Shown: positions 21,111 to 32,795 of the stretch, in pieces
Position numbering within the stretch: the first letter of the stretch is position 1
How the letters are laid out: each line of letters begins with the position of its first letter
Notes under the pieces: generated by a model
Seen by the model: the letters and a program-made list of their open reading frames with translations, nothing else
The model's database searches: none
Told to the model about the DNA's origin: nothing
Position numbers and translations under genes: made by a program
Assembly (NCBI GenBank): GCA_020205615.1
Contig: CM035170.1
Span: 37,112,143 to 37,176,142 of the forward strand
Reading direction: 5' to 3'
DNA length: 64,000 nucleotides
Origin: Panax quinquefolius
Taxonomy: Eukaryota > Streptophyta > Magnoliopsida > Apiales > Araliaceae

Positions 21111-21913
21111 TATATATAACCTTTCGCTTTTATACAAATTGCAATATTACATGCGTTTAGGAATCATGTGATCACAAATTCATCCCATTGGATCTAGATT
21201 CGGTTCCGTGATGGACATTTTCATTTGTAGCGACTTTGTAAATTATTCTGCGATGTCTGAATTTCCTCAGATGGTTTCCATACCCACGAGGAAATCGGCA
21301 TTATTTTTATATATTATTTTCGTACGAGTGTTTCGCATTCGTCAAATAAAATCAATCAAGTCGATCGCTTAATAAAAATGGGAGTGTAAAAGGTCTCAAT
21401 TCCTATTGAGCATCAGGGTTTGAAAAACCTCTTTTATAAAATATCATTGCCATGTCTTACTAAAAACTGAATTTTTAAAAAATTCAAATCCTGTGTATAT
21501 AGGTTCGAAAGAGGCCTCGAACAACTTTCATATAATAACACATTGACCCACACACACACACACACACATATACTCAGATAATAGTTTCTTGAAAAGAGGC
21601 GGTCACCGTAGTAACACTGATGTCGGGGGGTGCCTAACACCTTCCCCGCATAACCAAGTCCCCGGACCCTAAATGAATCTCGGTTTCGCCGACCCGTATA
21701 TCAGTGTCACATCACTGGGTCAATGTGCAAACCTTTTCTCGGTTGTGTTGGTACAACCATTTAAAAAACCAACTGACGACTCTTAACAGTCCCATCGTCG
21801 ACATTATCCATGTCAAACCTTTTTCACTTATTTTTTCAAACAAATCTCACCTAAAATGAGAACACCATAGAACAAGTAACGGAAAGGGACACCTAAAAAT
21901 CCCGACGTCGACA

Positions 21914-22640
21914 CTAGTATATTACACAGTACTTATCATAATACAAACTTTTAATGATTCTTTATTGTACTAATATAAAGAATCCAACCTCCTATGCTAC
22001 TCTCTAGAATTCATTGATATCATCAAAGGAATCCTGGATCATGTGACAAACCACAGATCGATCGATGAGATAAGCGCTTTTCTTCTCTCATGGATATCGA
22101 GTTCTGAGGATCTTCGCAAATCATTAAGAGTATCTCGAACTCCCAGAGATGTTTTAAGAGACCTTGACTGAATTTCCCTCCTGCTCCTATGTGCATGGTG
22201 CAGTTGTACTTTCAGTCGGTGACTATGACTCCTTTCATCCATTAGCATACACTCAGCTAAATCTTCCCTAAACTTCATCTTATTGTTCTAATATTTCGTT
22301 GTCTGTGGTAGTGATGCCATTGCCTCATCATGTTCATCTATTCTCATTAATTGTCCACCCACTGGATCTTCTTCTTCTTCTTTAAGATCAAGCAGTTGTT
22401 GATCATGAAGCAATTCTTCTTCTTCTGCATCACTAGCTATAAAAGACTCTATTTACGTTGGATTGATCACTCTTTCTTCAGCATTGGAGTTGGCCATCTA
22501 TAAAAGAAAACTCCATAAATACTGGTATAAAGTTTTACATAACATAATAATTTTAATGTTATATTTTATATGTCTTTTTAAATTTTTTACGGACTTGAAG
22601 ACTATATACTAAGAAAACTCTTCTTTATATCTATAGCCTT
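21914..22640 (-). pseudogene. B leader region with an extra small ORF
   Basis: Element B resumes after A with the second CTAGT. On the minus strand an ATG at about 22498 opens a frame (MANSNAEERVINP, stop, then SDAEEEELLHDQQLLDL, stop) that continues at 22278-22039 with KFREDLAECMLMDERSHS and ELDIHERRKALISS. The peptide is strongly charged and rich in Glu, then Arg. It lies between PBS and gag, where chromoviruses normally have only a short leader. I do not recognise it; it may be an extra ORF or a divergent gag extension. Confidence 0.4.
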
Positions 22641-22644
22641 AACA

Positions 22645-22656
22645 GCTTTGCTACCA
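22645..22656 (-). promoter_or_regulatory. B primer binding site (altered)
   Basis: On the minus strand TGGTAGCAAAGC lies four bases after the LTR end TGTTACA. It corresponds to the initiator-Met tRNA type TGGTATCAGAGC with two changes. Elements F and J have TGGTATCAAAGC and TGGTATCAGAGC at the same place. Confidence 0.7.
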
Positions 22657-22660
22657 AAAT

Positions 22661-24841
22661 TGTAACACCCCCATACCTATACTCCCATTGTATCCGGTAT
22701 GGTGTTTGCAGAGAATTAACATAATGCATTTAAATCTATACACCCATGGTATCTGATTAAAATATTACATTAGATAGAGGAACTATCAGATATAATTCCC
22801 ATAGATTCAAGATTCACAGTATCCCATAACAGATGGTAATTTCCAAGAGAAATATTCTTGTGTTTGGATACCCTCACTTGAATATATGAGCGTATATACA
22901 TGACTAGAGTCTATCTATTCGAAATTGAGTATCGATAATAACATGAGGCAATCCATATATGCAATACCCTCATCCGGATGTATAGTCTATGTCATGCGAT
23001 TATATACTATCGTATCGATAGTAACTATCTATCTGAAATTCAGAGTATTAATAACAACATGAACAGTCCATGCTATTAACACCCTCACTCAGATAAATAG
23101 TTCCCAATGATCTCAACTAGAATAGAAGACATCTTACTTTACATCTATATATGTAAGAAAAAATGGTTGCGGAAATAAAAGATGTTATATATATCATAAT
23201 ATTATGATTTGATTACAAAATTCTCATAACGAGTTCTTATTACAAGGTATTCTTACAGACAAGAATATAATCTAACATATGTAGGGACGCTTCCCTTTAT
23301 CTACTCCAGATGTTCCAGGATTACCATCTAAAACTACAAAGGGAATAATTTGCAAGGGTGAGCTATGACATGCTCAGCAAGTTGTATATTTATGTTTATG
23401 TTATAAATTGGTACTCTATTTATCTTTGGTCAAATCTGACTACCAAGCTGTTCTTCAGATTCTTAGGTTTTACGGAAAACCCGAAAACTTCTTGGCCACG
23501 CTTTCGGTCAACTAGTTTTAACCAATAATTTTGGTAATCCTATGAGTTGTTTGTTCGATTGAAGATCATAGATATGTAGTATGTATACCAGAGTACCAAT
23601 TTATAACATAAACATAAACAATTAACAATCAGAAGATGATTAAGCGAATTCGGTCAAAGTAGCGGTTCAATCTGTTCTTGAGCTTTACGGCAACCCGAGA
23701 AAACCGACTTCCGTGAGCAGTCAACCCACTTTGACTACTTATATCTTGGAATCTATAGTTCATCTGAACCTGTTTTCTTTTCCAGATTAAAGACCTACTA
23801 ACAGGCTACGAATACCAATCGATTAACAGACCAAAACATAAACACACATGAATCGAAAAGCCCTGACATTCGGCTGTCAGACCATTTTTTTTCAAAATTC
23901 CCAGATTTCATAAAACGCTTAATTAAGGCATCTAGATGTTATGAAAACATGTTCTACCACTCTAGCATACTTTCTAACATCCTAATACAATATTCTAAAC
24001 TTCTAAACTACAAATCTAACATAAGATCAAAGAGAAATTTATGAACTAGGGTTTGCACCTTTTCTTGAGAAATTTATGATTCTAGCTTCTGATCTTGTTG
24101 CTGTTAACACCCAGGCTTGATATGGTAGGTTTATAAGTGTGTCTAGGCTTTGAGAATTCGTGAGTTTTCTCAGCCCTAAGGTTCCTAATTATAGAATTCT
24201 TCAACTTGGCTTTTTGGTCATTTTTCCACCTACTTGCCTCTATAAAGATCTGATTTGTGACTCTTCTGCTGCTTGGGAGTTTGGAAGCATGTCATGTGAT
24301 GTTTTGGAACTTGTAATGGTGACTCCCAACCTACTTGTGAGCTAGTTGATTAAGTTAGTAGCTTAATTAGGTTTAAATCTTCACTAATCTTGATTAGGGT
24401 TTTGTTTCTAATGATTGGGAATGTTAAGTAATGTTAATTAGTACCTAATAGAAGTTTACTAACCATGATTAAGTGTTAACATAAGCTAATTAGAGTTAGA
24501 TTAGCTAATTAGGGTTTAATTAAATAATTAGGGTTAGGGTTTGTTAACCTAGGTTTACTAACTTAAATTTCTCACTAATCCTGCACAAAGCACGACAAAA
24601 AGTTTTTTTCGATTGTAAGCACGACAAAGCAACTTGTCAAAATAATTTTACCGAAAAGTCTGATTTTGGAAAAAAATTTAAGCACGAGGTGTCAAGCACG
24701 ACGATTTTTGGATAAAAATTTATTTGGTCAATTTTGTTAAACCAAGTATATAATAACACATAACACATTCAGAACAGAGAAATTTTATTTATATAACGGG
24801 ATTTATACATACGAGTCTTATTAGGGTTTTGGGTTTTTACA
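22661..24841 (-). repeat. B 5' LTR (2.18 kb)
   Basis: Minus-strand ends are TGTAAAAACC (at 24841) and GTGTTACA (at 22661). The half near 24006-24841 is homologous to 1348-2172. The rest has no partner in the window because D cut the 3' LTR. The half near 22661-23900 contains three related phrases with TAT-ATACCCTCA and CTATCTA-TCGAAAT (22860-23110). No gene is seen. Confidence 0.9.
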
Positions 24842-27217
24842 GTAGTAGTCTTATGTGAGGTGGATCCTTTACCTTCTCCATATTTCCACGGAACCTTGCG
24901 CAAGCTAACAATAGGATATTGTGCTCTGCACGGCTAGTTGATTGGCTCGGGAGCGGCCACTTTCAAAGGATTGTTTTCTCCCTTGAGTTGAATTATTGGT
25001 GTTGTGAGTAAGGTATTAATCCCATCAGCTTAAGTGGATATGACTGCTACCACACTTTTCCACCTAGTAGGGCCTGCATTCTCACTTGCACGTAACACAA
25101 TGTCGTTATCTGCAAAGCGCGAGACACCAATTGTCGATTAGATTTTGAATAATGTGGTATGAGTGCCTGAAGATTCTTCGTCTTTGTCAGAATGAGATTG
25201 GGAGTAATATTGACATATTCCCTCAGAGTTATACCGTCCGGAACGGGGGTTCATTGGAGGTAGAAGGGAACTGATCCTTCCTTCATTGATTAACATATGT
25301 AGGATTTCCTCCATAGGTTAGCCCAAATAGGTGAATTCCCTTTTGTTGGCGAAATCCTGATAGGCTTTGGCATTTGCTCTCTTTGTCACTTTGTCTTCCA
25401 ACATTTCATTTTCTAAAAGTGACGAGGGAATATTCATGACAATAGGTAAGAGACTGGCATGCTCTTGGCTGATTAACTGACGTGTCACTTGATGCTGATA
25501 AGTCACCAGTTCCGCCAATTGCTCAATTTATCTGCAGAGAGCTTTCATCTTTTGTTCCATTGTGAATTGGAACTTGGCATAATCCCATCTGTCATCACCA
25601 TATCTGAGGGTTTGGGAAGATTCACAGCTAAAATTGGAACTTTGTCCGTTGCTCCAATTGATCATGTTAACCTCTTCTTCTTTGTGTTGAGGAAGGGGGT
25701 TGTCTTGAATGTGAGGCTGATCTGGTTTGGTGACCACGATCTCTCCGTTGTCTATCAGGTCCTGGATCTTATGTTTCCAGACCCAACAATCCTGAGTATC
25801 ATGTCCAGGTACCCCGACATGATAAGCACATTTCTTAGCAGCATTGAAACCCCGTCCATTAGGGCTGGCTGGTGGAAGAAGATGCGTAATTTTCTTCTGT
25901 GTTGTCAGAAGATTAAGAATGTTCTTGAGGGTATCCCCCAAGGGTGTAAACACTCGAGGGCATTTGACTTCTCCACCTTTTGGTACTGGAGGGTTTGCAG
26001 ACTGTGCTGGAAAGGGAATGTAGTTTCTCTTTTGAATAGGCATGTTTTGATTGCCTTTTTGCCCCTATAGTATCAAGGAAACATCTTCCTCTTTCTTTTT
26101 ATGGACCCTTCAGGGGTTGTTCCCATAATTTCAATATTGGATGTGATTCGCAATAGCTTTGAGTGCAGCTAGGTCTTTAATCTTTCCTGACTTCAATCCC
26201 ATCTCAGCCATCTCCCCATGCTTGACCATTTCAGAAAATGGTTTCCCGATGCCGGCTAAAACTCTCTCATAGAAGGGAGCTTCTTGTATGTCTATGAAAG
26301 TCATGACCATTTCTGATTCTGTCATGGAAGGATTAACTTGGGCAGCCAGTCGTCTCCAACTCTGAGCATTCTCTCTGAAAGACTCGTTAGACGATTTCTT
26401 GATCTTGGTAATTTGATACCGATCAGGAGCCATCTGAGTTTGAAAACTGTATTGAGTGAGGAAGGCATGTGCTAGCTCTTCCCAGCTATGGATTTTGTAG
26501 TTGTCTAATCTTGTGTACCACGAACGGGCTTCTCCAGTTAGACTCTTCTGGAATAATTGCATTCTGAATTTTTCATCCTCTGCATAGGATCCAAGTTCTC
26601 CAATAAATACTTTTAGATGTGTATAAGGATCTCCTAACCCGTCATATTTTTCAAAGTCAGGGTTTTTAAATTTTTCTGGGTAATGAACACCAGGAAAAAT
26701 ACACAGATCAACATATGAAACACTCCCGTGCGTTCCAATTCCTTTGATAGCGCGAAGGGTCTCTTCTATTTGGAGGACTTTCTTTTTGATGTCACCAGTG
26801 TCTGGATCTCTAGTGGGATGGGTAGCAACATGAATTTTGTTGGTTGTATCCAACTGTAGTTCAGGTATGGTAATGACCGGGATTCCTCCTTGTGTGGAGG
26901 ATTCAGTATGTACGGGTATTTTCTAACCCTGTGTAGACTGGTGTAATTCTTTTAATAGAACATCCAAATCTATAATCTGCTTGCTTAATCCATCGAAATT
27001 CTTTTACAGGTATTTTCTGACCCTGTGTAGACTGGTGTAATTCTTTTAGTAGAATAGCCAAATTTGTAATTTGCTTGCTTAATCCAGCCAATTCTTTGCG
27101 AGAAACGGGATTAAGTTCAGTTTGGTCGGATGACGACATGATTGACTGTAGGCCTGTTGCCTTTTTAGACTTTGACCGGGTGGTAGGTCCGATTGATTCC
27201 CTGCGAAAGACTTGCAT
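24842..27217 (-). pseudogene. C gag (Tat/Ogre), broken
   Basis: From the ATG at 27217, MQVFRRESIGPTTRSKSKK leads into an N-terminal coiled-coil-like part, then a capsid region (26853-26131) with FPGVHYPEKFKNPDFEKYDG, LTGEARSWYTRLDN, SWEELAHAFLTQY and MAPDRYQI, the classic Tat gag signature. The knuckle CAYHVGVPGHDTQDC lies near 25790-25835. The part downstream of 25100 matches 6700-6890 of element A. Frame breaks occur at a 94-bp duplication, near 26100 (stop), near 25520 and later. The gag would coat the element RNA. Confidence 0.8.
26917..27104. repeat. 94-bp tandem duplication in C gag
   Basis: Two copies begin at 26917 and 27011 with TATTTTCT-(A/G)-ACCCTGTGTAGACTGG and run through a shared TTTGCTTGCTTAATCCA. 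The copies have since diverged at about ten positions. Since 94 is not a multiple of three, the duplication shifts the gag frame. Confidence 0.8.
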
Positions 27218-27892
27218 AGTTTAGTCTTTATGGGAGGTGTATAATAACATGTTATGTGATGTGTTCGTTTTAGTAATTTTATCCTGCAAAACAGATGTCA
27301 GCTGTTTGTAACATGTATGTGGACACATTTCTTCTTATTTCTCATTACATAGAGATAGATATGGAATGAAATTATAAGTAATTGTGTTTACAAGTAATTT
27401 TGAAATGTGAGAGCATGAAGAGACTTTCCTCCGTTTTGGGTTTATCAGAGGCTGACCTATCTTAGGCTACTCTCGCGGCTTTTTGGCATGAAGGTTCCCA
27501 AATCATCGCAATCTACTTGACGGGAAGTTAATCCGGTCTTTCAACTGGAGCGAATTTGGGGGGTGCCTTTCCTGAGCCTCGGAGAATTAGTCTTTTCACG
27601 AGTCCAGTAATCAAACACCGATGGGATAGCCTCCTGGTGGAGGGACCACACAACATACAATCACATACATCGCGTCTCACTGTATGAAAATGATGACATG
27701 TGCGAAGCACTAATATCACAAGCAGATATGGTGTGAAGCACTAATATCATAATCAGTTATGGTGCGAAGCACTAAGAGCTATAAGGAAATGCATTCGTAC
27801 ACATTCATCAAATTTAAATGCAACATCCACACACACAAGCAGATAACAGTTTTGAAAAGATTGTAATAGTGGCTTAAGTCCTCTTACTGGAG
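27218..27892 (-). other. C untranslated leader
   Basis: The 675 bp between PBS and gag hold no substantial ORF. A phrase of roughly 25 bp with GTGCGAAGCACTAATATCA occurs three times (27697-27775). The extra ORF1 that legume Ogre elements carry here is absent. Confidence 0.6.
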
Positions 27893-27910
27893 TCCCCAAC
27901 AGAGTCACCA
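27893..27910 (-). promoter_or_regulatory. C primer binding site
   Basis: Minus-strand TGGTGACTCTGTTGGGGA lies two bases after the LTR end GTCGACA. The form TGG-GACTC-TGG is typical of Tat/Ogre elements and differs from the Met-tRNA type of the chromoviruses here. I do not assign the tRNA with certainty. Confidence 0.7.
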
Positions 27911-27912
27911 CC

Positions 27913-29025
27913 TGTCGACGTCGGGATTTTTGGGTGTTCCTTTCCGTTACATGTTTTTTGGTGTTCTCATTTTAGGTGAGATTTGTTTGAAAAAAACAAG
28001 TGAAAAAGGTCCGACATGTATGATGTTAACGATAGGACTGTTAAGAATCGCCAGTTGGTTTTTTAAATGGTTGTACAAACACAACCGAGAAAAGGTTTGC
28101 ACATTGACCCAGTGGTGTGACACTGATATACGGGTCGGTGAAACCGAGATTAGTTTAGGGTCCGGGGACTTGGTTATGCGGGGGGAAGGTGTTAGGCACC
28201 CCCGACATCCGTGTTACCACGGTGACCGCCTCTTTTCAAGAAACTATTATTTGAGTGTGTGTGTGTGTGTGTGTGTGGGTCAATGTGCTATTATATGGAA
28301 GTTGTGCGAGGCCTCGTTCGAACCTATATACACAGGGTTTGAATTTATGTAAAAATTCAGTTTTTAGCAAGATATGGTAGTGATGTTTTATAAAAGAGGT
28401 TTTTCAAACCCTGATGCTCAATAGGAATTGAGACCTTTTACACTCCCATTTTTTATTAAGTGATTGGCTGGATTGATTTTATTTGGCAGATGCGAGGCAT
28501 CCGTATGAAAATAATACACGAAAATAATGCCGACTTCCTCGTGGGTATGGAAACCATCTGAGGAAATTTAGACACCGCAGAATAATTTATAAGCTACTTA
28601 CAGCTGAAAATGTCCATCACGGGAACCGAAGCTAGATCCAATGGGATGAATCTGTGATCACATGATTCCTAGGCATACAGAATGCTGCAATTTGTATGAA
28701 AGTAGTAAGCGGTATATATATATATAAAAGCTATAAATATATATATCTGAGACATGATCACCAACCACGAAGCACCTCCATGGGGATCGAAAATGTAAAT
28801 AGAATAGTAAGCGATCAAGCGCCACGAAGGAAACTCCAGGCGGGGCGAAAATAAATATATATATATATATATAAGCAATACGCATGCCGGATGTCAAATC
28901 GGGCTCATCGTAAACGAGTTCGACCACGTTCATATATATATATAAGTATAAATATATATAAAAGCGAATAAATGCAGGAGGATATAAAATCGGGCTCATC
29001 GAATGCGAGTTCGACATTACGATTA

Positions 29026-29058
<33 letters not shown>

Positions 29059-29210
29059 TAAAGCGAGAAACGCTCTGCATCAAGTCTAGGCTCATCGAAT
29101 AAAGTTCGACATTACGTTCATATATATATATATATATATATAGGAAAGCAAATAAACGCTCCAGACCGAAGTCTAGGCTCAATTGAGGCATAACTTGATA
29201 ATGTTAGTTA

Positions 29211-29241
<31 letters not shown>

Positions 29242-30466
29242 CAGACTGGAATGAAACCACGGACCGAAGTCCGGGCAAAAGCAAGCAACACGACTCTCAA
29301 CGTGTAGAAGGTTGTGTGCAAAGATGAAGAGAAAGACTCTAAAGTGTGTGAGAAGGCTTACAGCTGACTGCTAAAAAAGGCTTCTATATCTTTAGAGTGG
29401 GTAAACACTGGCTTTTGTGGGTACAAAAAAGGCTATATATGAGCTCACATGTGTTTAAAAGTGGGAAAATACACTGTATGGGCGAGTGCGTAGCGAATTG
29501 TGCAGAGTTTCCCCGTCTTTTTTCTCTCTAAAATCAGCACCCTAAGCCATCTATTTATAGGCATATTAGTCAGGTGTGTACCGTGGTTTGGTGTAGTGTG
29601 CAGAGGCAACCGGGTTTAGGGGTTTGTTGGGTCGGATCGTCTCAAAGTACGTGCACTCAGACACTATAATGTCCACTCAGATTTTCAGAAGTGCATCAGG
29701 GCATCCGTTTGAGGTATACAGGACCTATTTCGGACCGCCGTTGTCGAGAGTTGTACGATGCCATGGGATTAGAGTTTGTGCGAAGTTATTGAAGATGGGA
29801 CGATGCCCTCCGATCTTCAAGCTTCAACTTTCATCCGTTACCCCGCACAATAGTCACTCGGGATTGGTTAGCCTTGTGGGACATCGTTGCATAGAGACGT
29901 GATGTGGCATCGTGTTGATGAAATAACGATGTTGCCCCTCACCGGTGTTATCGCCGGATTGGACTGATAAAGTAGAAATTGCCCAGGCTTCGCTGAGATT
30001 GGACTGCTGCAATTGTTGAAGGTCCTCATTGTCATCTTTGAGGTGTGCCTGTCTTCCCGATGTTATTGCCGGGTTGGTACAGTGTATCTCGTTGTGAGTG
30101 CCGAGATTGAAGCTGGTCACATTTGAAACAAGCATTTCTGGGGTTATCTCCAAAATTGCATTCCTTGGGGTCATCACCAAGGTTGGTGGCTATTCCCATG
30201 GTTGGGACTGAGGCTGGATATCTCGGGGTCATCACCGAGATTAATCGGTCTTCTCCGGTGTGTGTTCCGGTATTGTATCTGCAGGCCTCGGGGTAATCTC
30301 CGAGGTTCGATTTGGTTACTCTCGGACTGCGATCCGGGATTTGATGCTGAACTTCCGGTAGTATCCGGTACAAATTTGGATTGTCTTTCAGGGTTCCCTC
30401 TTGAAAGAAGAATATGTCCTCCTGCAATGTTAGTAACAGTAGTACAAAAAATTTTGAGTGTCTACA
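27913..30466 (-). repeat. C 5' LTR (2.55 kb)
   Basis: Minus-strand ends are TGTAGACACTC (at 30466) and GTCGACA (at 27913). It is homologous to the A 3' LTR end to end, including the TATA box (about 29551-29560), the TA arrays and a GT/CA run near 28254-28275. It is shorter than the A LTR mainly because the TA arrays are shorter. No gene is seen. Confidence 0.95.
28714..29241. repeat. TA arrays and tandem units in the C LTR
   Basis: Six short TA runs (near 28714, 28853, 28932, 29023, 29121 and 29210) are separated by units sharing CGGGCTCATCG or AGGCTCATCGAAT and GTTCGAC, the reverse complement of the units in the A LTR. Array lengths are much shorter than in A and D. Confidence 0.85.
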
Positions 30467-31476
30467 ACGCACATTTTCTTGACCAAAATTCAGCCACCAG
30501 CAGTGGGGCCCACCGATTCAGCATTATTCCACAAAATACAAAAGTGGGGCCCACCCATGTTTTAATTAAAAAACATTTATTTTCAAACTTCAATAATTCA
30601 TAACAAACAGCCCTTTTATTAGAAAAATATGAATTTATTGTCCATTCCATAGGAAATTAAATTCTCTACTACTTTGTAGATTTAAGTTTTCCCAAATTCC
30701 AAACAAAAAATGATCGAAATCCACATACGGACGATTATCAACACCTCTATTCTGACAAAATACTTATCAAACACCTCAGCATTTATTCCTTCATTTATAT
30801 CCACATAAAAAAAATATTTCCCTATCCATCAGTTATATCCAAATAAATATTTCCTAATCATATAAATCAATAAATAATTATTCACAAATAATATTATAGA
30901 CTCACAATTATGATAACTAGGTCGTTCCAAGGAAAGAGGGGGCTTTCCAATAAGGATTTCTCCTTATTGGCGTGCAATTAGGTGACCAAATCCCTTTCCT
31001 AGATAGAACTTCCTTAGACATTGCCAATAATGCTATCTAATAATATTATTCAAATAATATGAATTATTGATCTGATAATGGGAAATATTGTGCAGTGACA
31101 ATTATTGAAACAACAATAAATAAAATATCAATGTAGCAATTATTGAATCAATAAAATAAAAAATTAAATAGTAATTCTGTAACTATTATTGAGTAAAGTG
31201 CTTTTCACGTAAGAATCAATAATTCAAAATATTGTGTAATACTGGTGTCTTCTTTGTGCAACCACGCCAGACATCGTATTTTAACCACCGGGTATTCCAA
31301 CATGTTGTTAATTGTAATAATTACGTAGATTATTTATAAAAACTCAAACTTGTCATTTTCTTCATCCGACCGTTTTTCGTTAGGGGGCCCACAAATGGTT
31401 GCGCCATCGTATGAATATTCTCCGACAACAAGAATATTCCATGACCAAATGAACATTCCTCGACAACAATGAATAT
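30467..31476 (-). mobile_element. Element L: 1-kb chromovirus LTR fragment between C and E
   Basis: The stretch aligns with 60640-61620 in element J's LTR, for example GAAAGAGGGGGCTTTCC, AATTAGGTGACCAAA, GACATTGCCAATAATGCTATCT and CCACCGGGTATTCCAACA. It is reversed like J and cut on both sides by Ogre LTRs: C starts at 30466 and E at 31477. It is the outermost host sequence visible in the window. There is no gene. Confidence 0.75.
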
Positions 31477-32493
31477 TGTCGACGTCGTGATTTTTATTTG
31501 TCCCTTTTCTATTCTTGTTCTTTGGTGTTCTCATGTTAGGTGAGATTTGTTTGAAAAAACAAGTTGTGAAAAGGTCCGACATATATATGTCGCTGATTTG
31601 ACTGTAAGAGTCGCCAGTTGGTTTTTTAAATGGTTGTACCAACACAATCGAGAAAAGGTTTTGCACATTGACCCAGTGATGTGACACTGCTAAACGGGTC
31701 TATAAAACTGAGATTCATTAGGGTCCAGGGGCTTGATTATGCAGAGGGAAGGTGTTAGGCACCCCCCCGACATCCGTGTTACCACGGTGACCGCCACTTT
31801 TCAAAAAACTGTTATATGAATGTGTGTGTGTGTGTGGGTCAATGTATAGTGATATGGAAGTAGTGCGAGGCCTCGTTCACACCTATATACACAGAGGTTT
31901 GAATTTGTGTAAAAATTCAATTTTGAACAAGATATGGCAGTGCTGTTTTGTAAAAAGTTCAAACCCTTATGCTTAATAGTAATTGATACCTTTTACACTT
32001 CCATTTTTTTTTTAAATGTTCGGCTTAATTGCTTTAAATTTTTGAGATGCGAAGCATATTCGAGAAAATAATGTACAAAGCAGTGTCGAACTCCTCATGC
32101 GCATGAAAACCATCTGAGGAAATCCAAACACCGTAAATAAATTTACAAGCTACTTACAGCTGAAAATGTCCATCACGGGAATCGAATCTAGATTCAGTAA
32201 CCTGAATCTATGATCACATGATTCCTAGGCTCACATGATGCTGCAATTGATATGAAAGCAGTAAGTAGTTATATATATAAAAGTTGTAAATATATATATA
32301 CAGACATGATCAGCCACCACGAAGCACCTCCATGGGGGATCGGAAATGTTAATAAAGCTGTAAAAGCAATCAACCGCCATACTTAAGTAAATTCTGTGGG
32401 ACGAAAAGTAAATAATATATATATATATATATATAAGCGATAAACTCACTTAGGATGTAAAATTTGGGCTCATCGAACAAAGTTCGACAATAG

Positions 32494-32551
<58 letters not shown>

Positions 32552-32608
32552 AAGCACTAAACGCACTGAGATGTAAAATTGGGCTCATCGAGCGAGTTCG
32601 ACACACGA

Positions 32609-32680
<72 letters not shown>

Positions 32681-32739
32681 AAAGTAAATAAGCGGCCTAG
32701 ACATAAGTCTAGGCTCATCAAAATGAGTTCAACACACAG

Positions 32740-32795
<56 letters not shown>

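Larger units (their letters stand above)
5648..21913 (+). mobile_element. Element A: Tat/Ogre-type LTR retrotransposon with antisense gene
   Basis: A 5-bp duplication (CTAGT) flanks the element. Plus-strand order is 5' LTR remnant, gag end, protease with G-patch, intron, RT, two RNase H domains, integrase, untranslated repeats, an antisense gene (13077-17061), a minisatellite, PPT and a 2.9-kb 3' LTR. Large LTRs, a PR-RT intron, a second RNase H and an antisense extra gene are known features of the Tat lineage, and the intron points to Ogre. The PBS and first part of gag are deleted. The 5' and 3' LTRs differ at about 20 of 244 aligned positions by eye. Confidence 0.9.
19014..21913 (+). repeat. 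A 3' LTR (2.9 kb, complete)
   Basis: The LTR starts TGTAGACA and ends TGTCGACA-like GTCGACA, followed by the target duplication CTAGT. The first 900 bp is rich in dispersed GATAACCCCGA-type phrases (18 or so between 19130 and 19520). A TATA box lies at 19931. TA arrays and tandem units follow from 20251, and a CA run lies near 21548. Homologues: 1-1347 (D), 27913-30466 (C, reversed), 31477-34032 (E, reversed). No credible protein is encoded. Confidence 0.95.
1348..24841 (-). mobile_element. Element B: Ty3/gypsy chromovirus (Tekay-like), split by element A
   Basis: The 5' LTR (22661-24841), PBS (22645-22656), leader, gag start, protease, RT, RNase H, integrase with a chromodomain-like tail, PPT (from 2173) and 3' LTR (1348-2172) run in the standard order on the minus strand. 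The pol order, with integrase last and a chromodomain-like end, identifies a chromovirus; the LPPEL...HNVF motif fits Tekay/Del. Element A interrupts it between leader and gag, and D truncates the 3' LTR. The middle of gag is deleted. B itself sits in the gag of Ogre element C: C sequence begins directly at 24842. Confidence 0.85.
24842..30466 (-). mobile_element. Element C: Tat/Ogre-type element, 5' part
   Basis: On the minus strand a 5' LTR (30466-27913) is followed by a PBS, an untranslated leader and a Tat gag that stops at 24842, where element B begins. The remainder of C must lie left of the window, beyond B. LTR, gag and knuckle sequences match element A closely, so both belong to the same family or sister families. 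The right end abuts L at 30467. Confidence 0.85.

Noticed and set aside
25489..26070. 193-codon plus-strand open frame
   Set aside because: It is antisense to the gag of element C, whose minus-strand reading has the Tat knuckle; the plus-strand peptide shows no motif.
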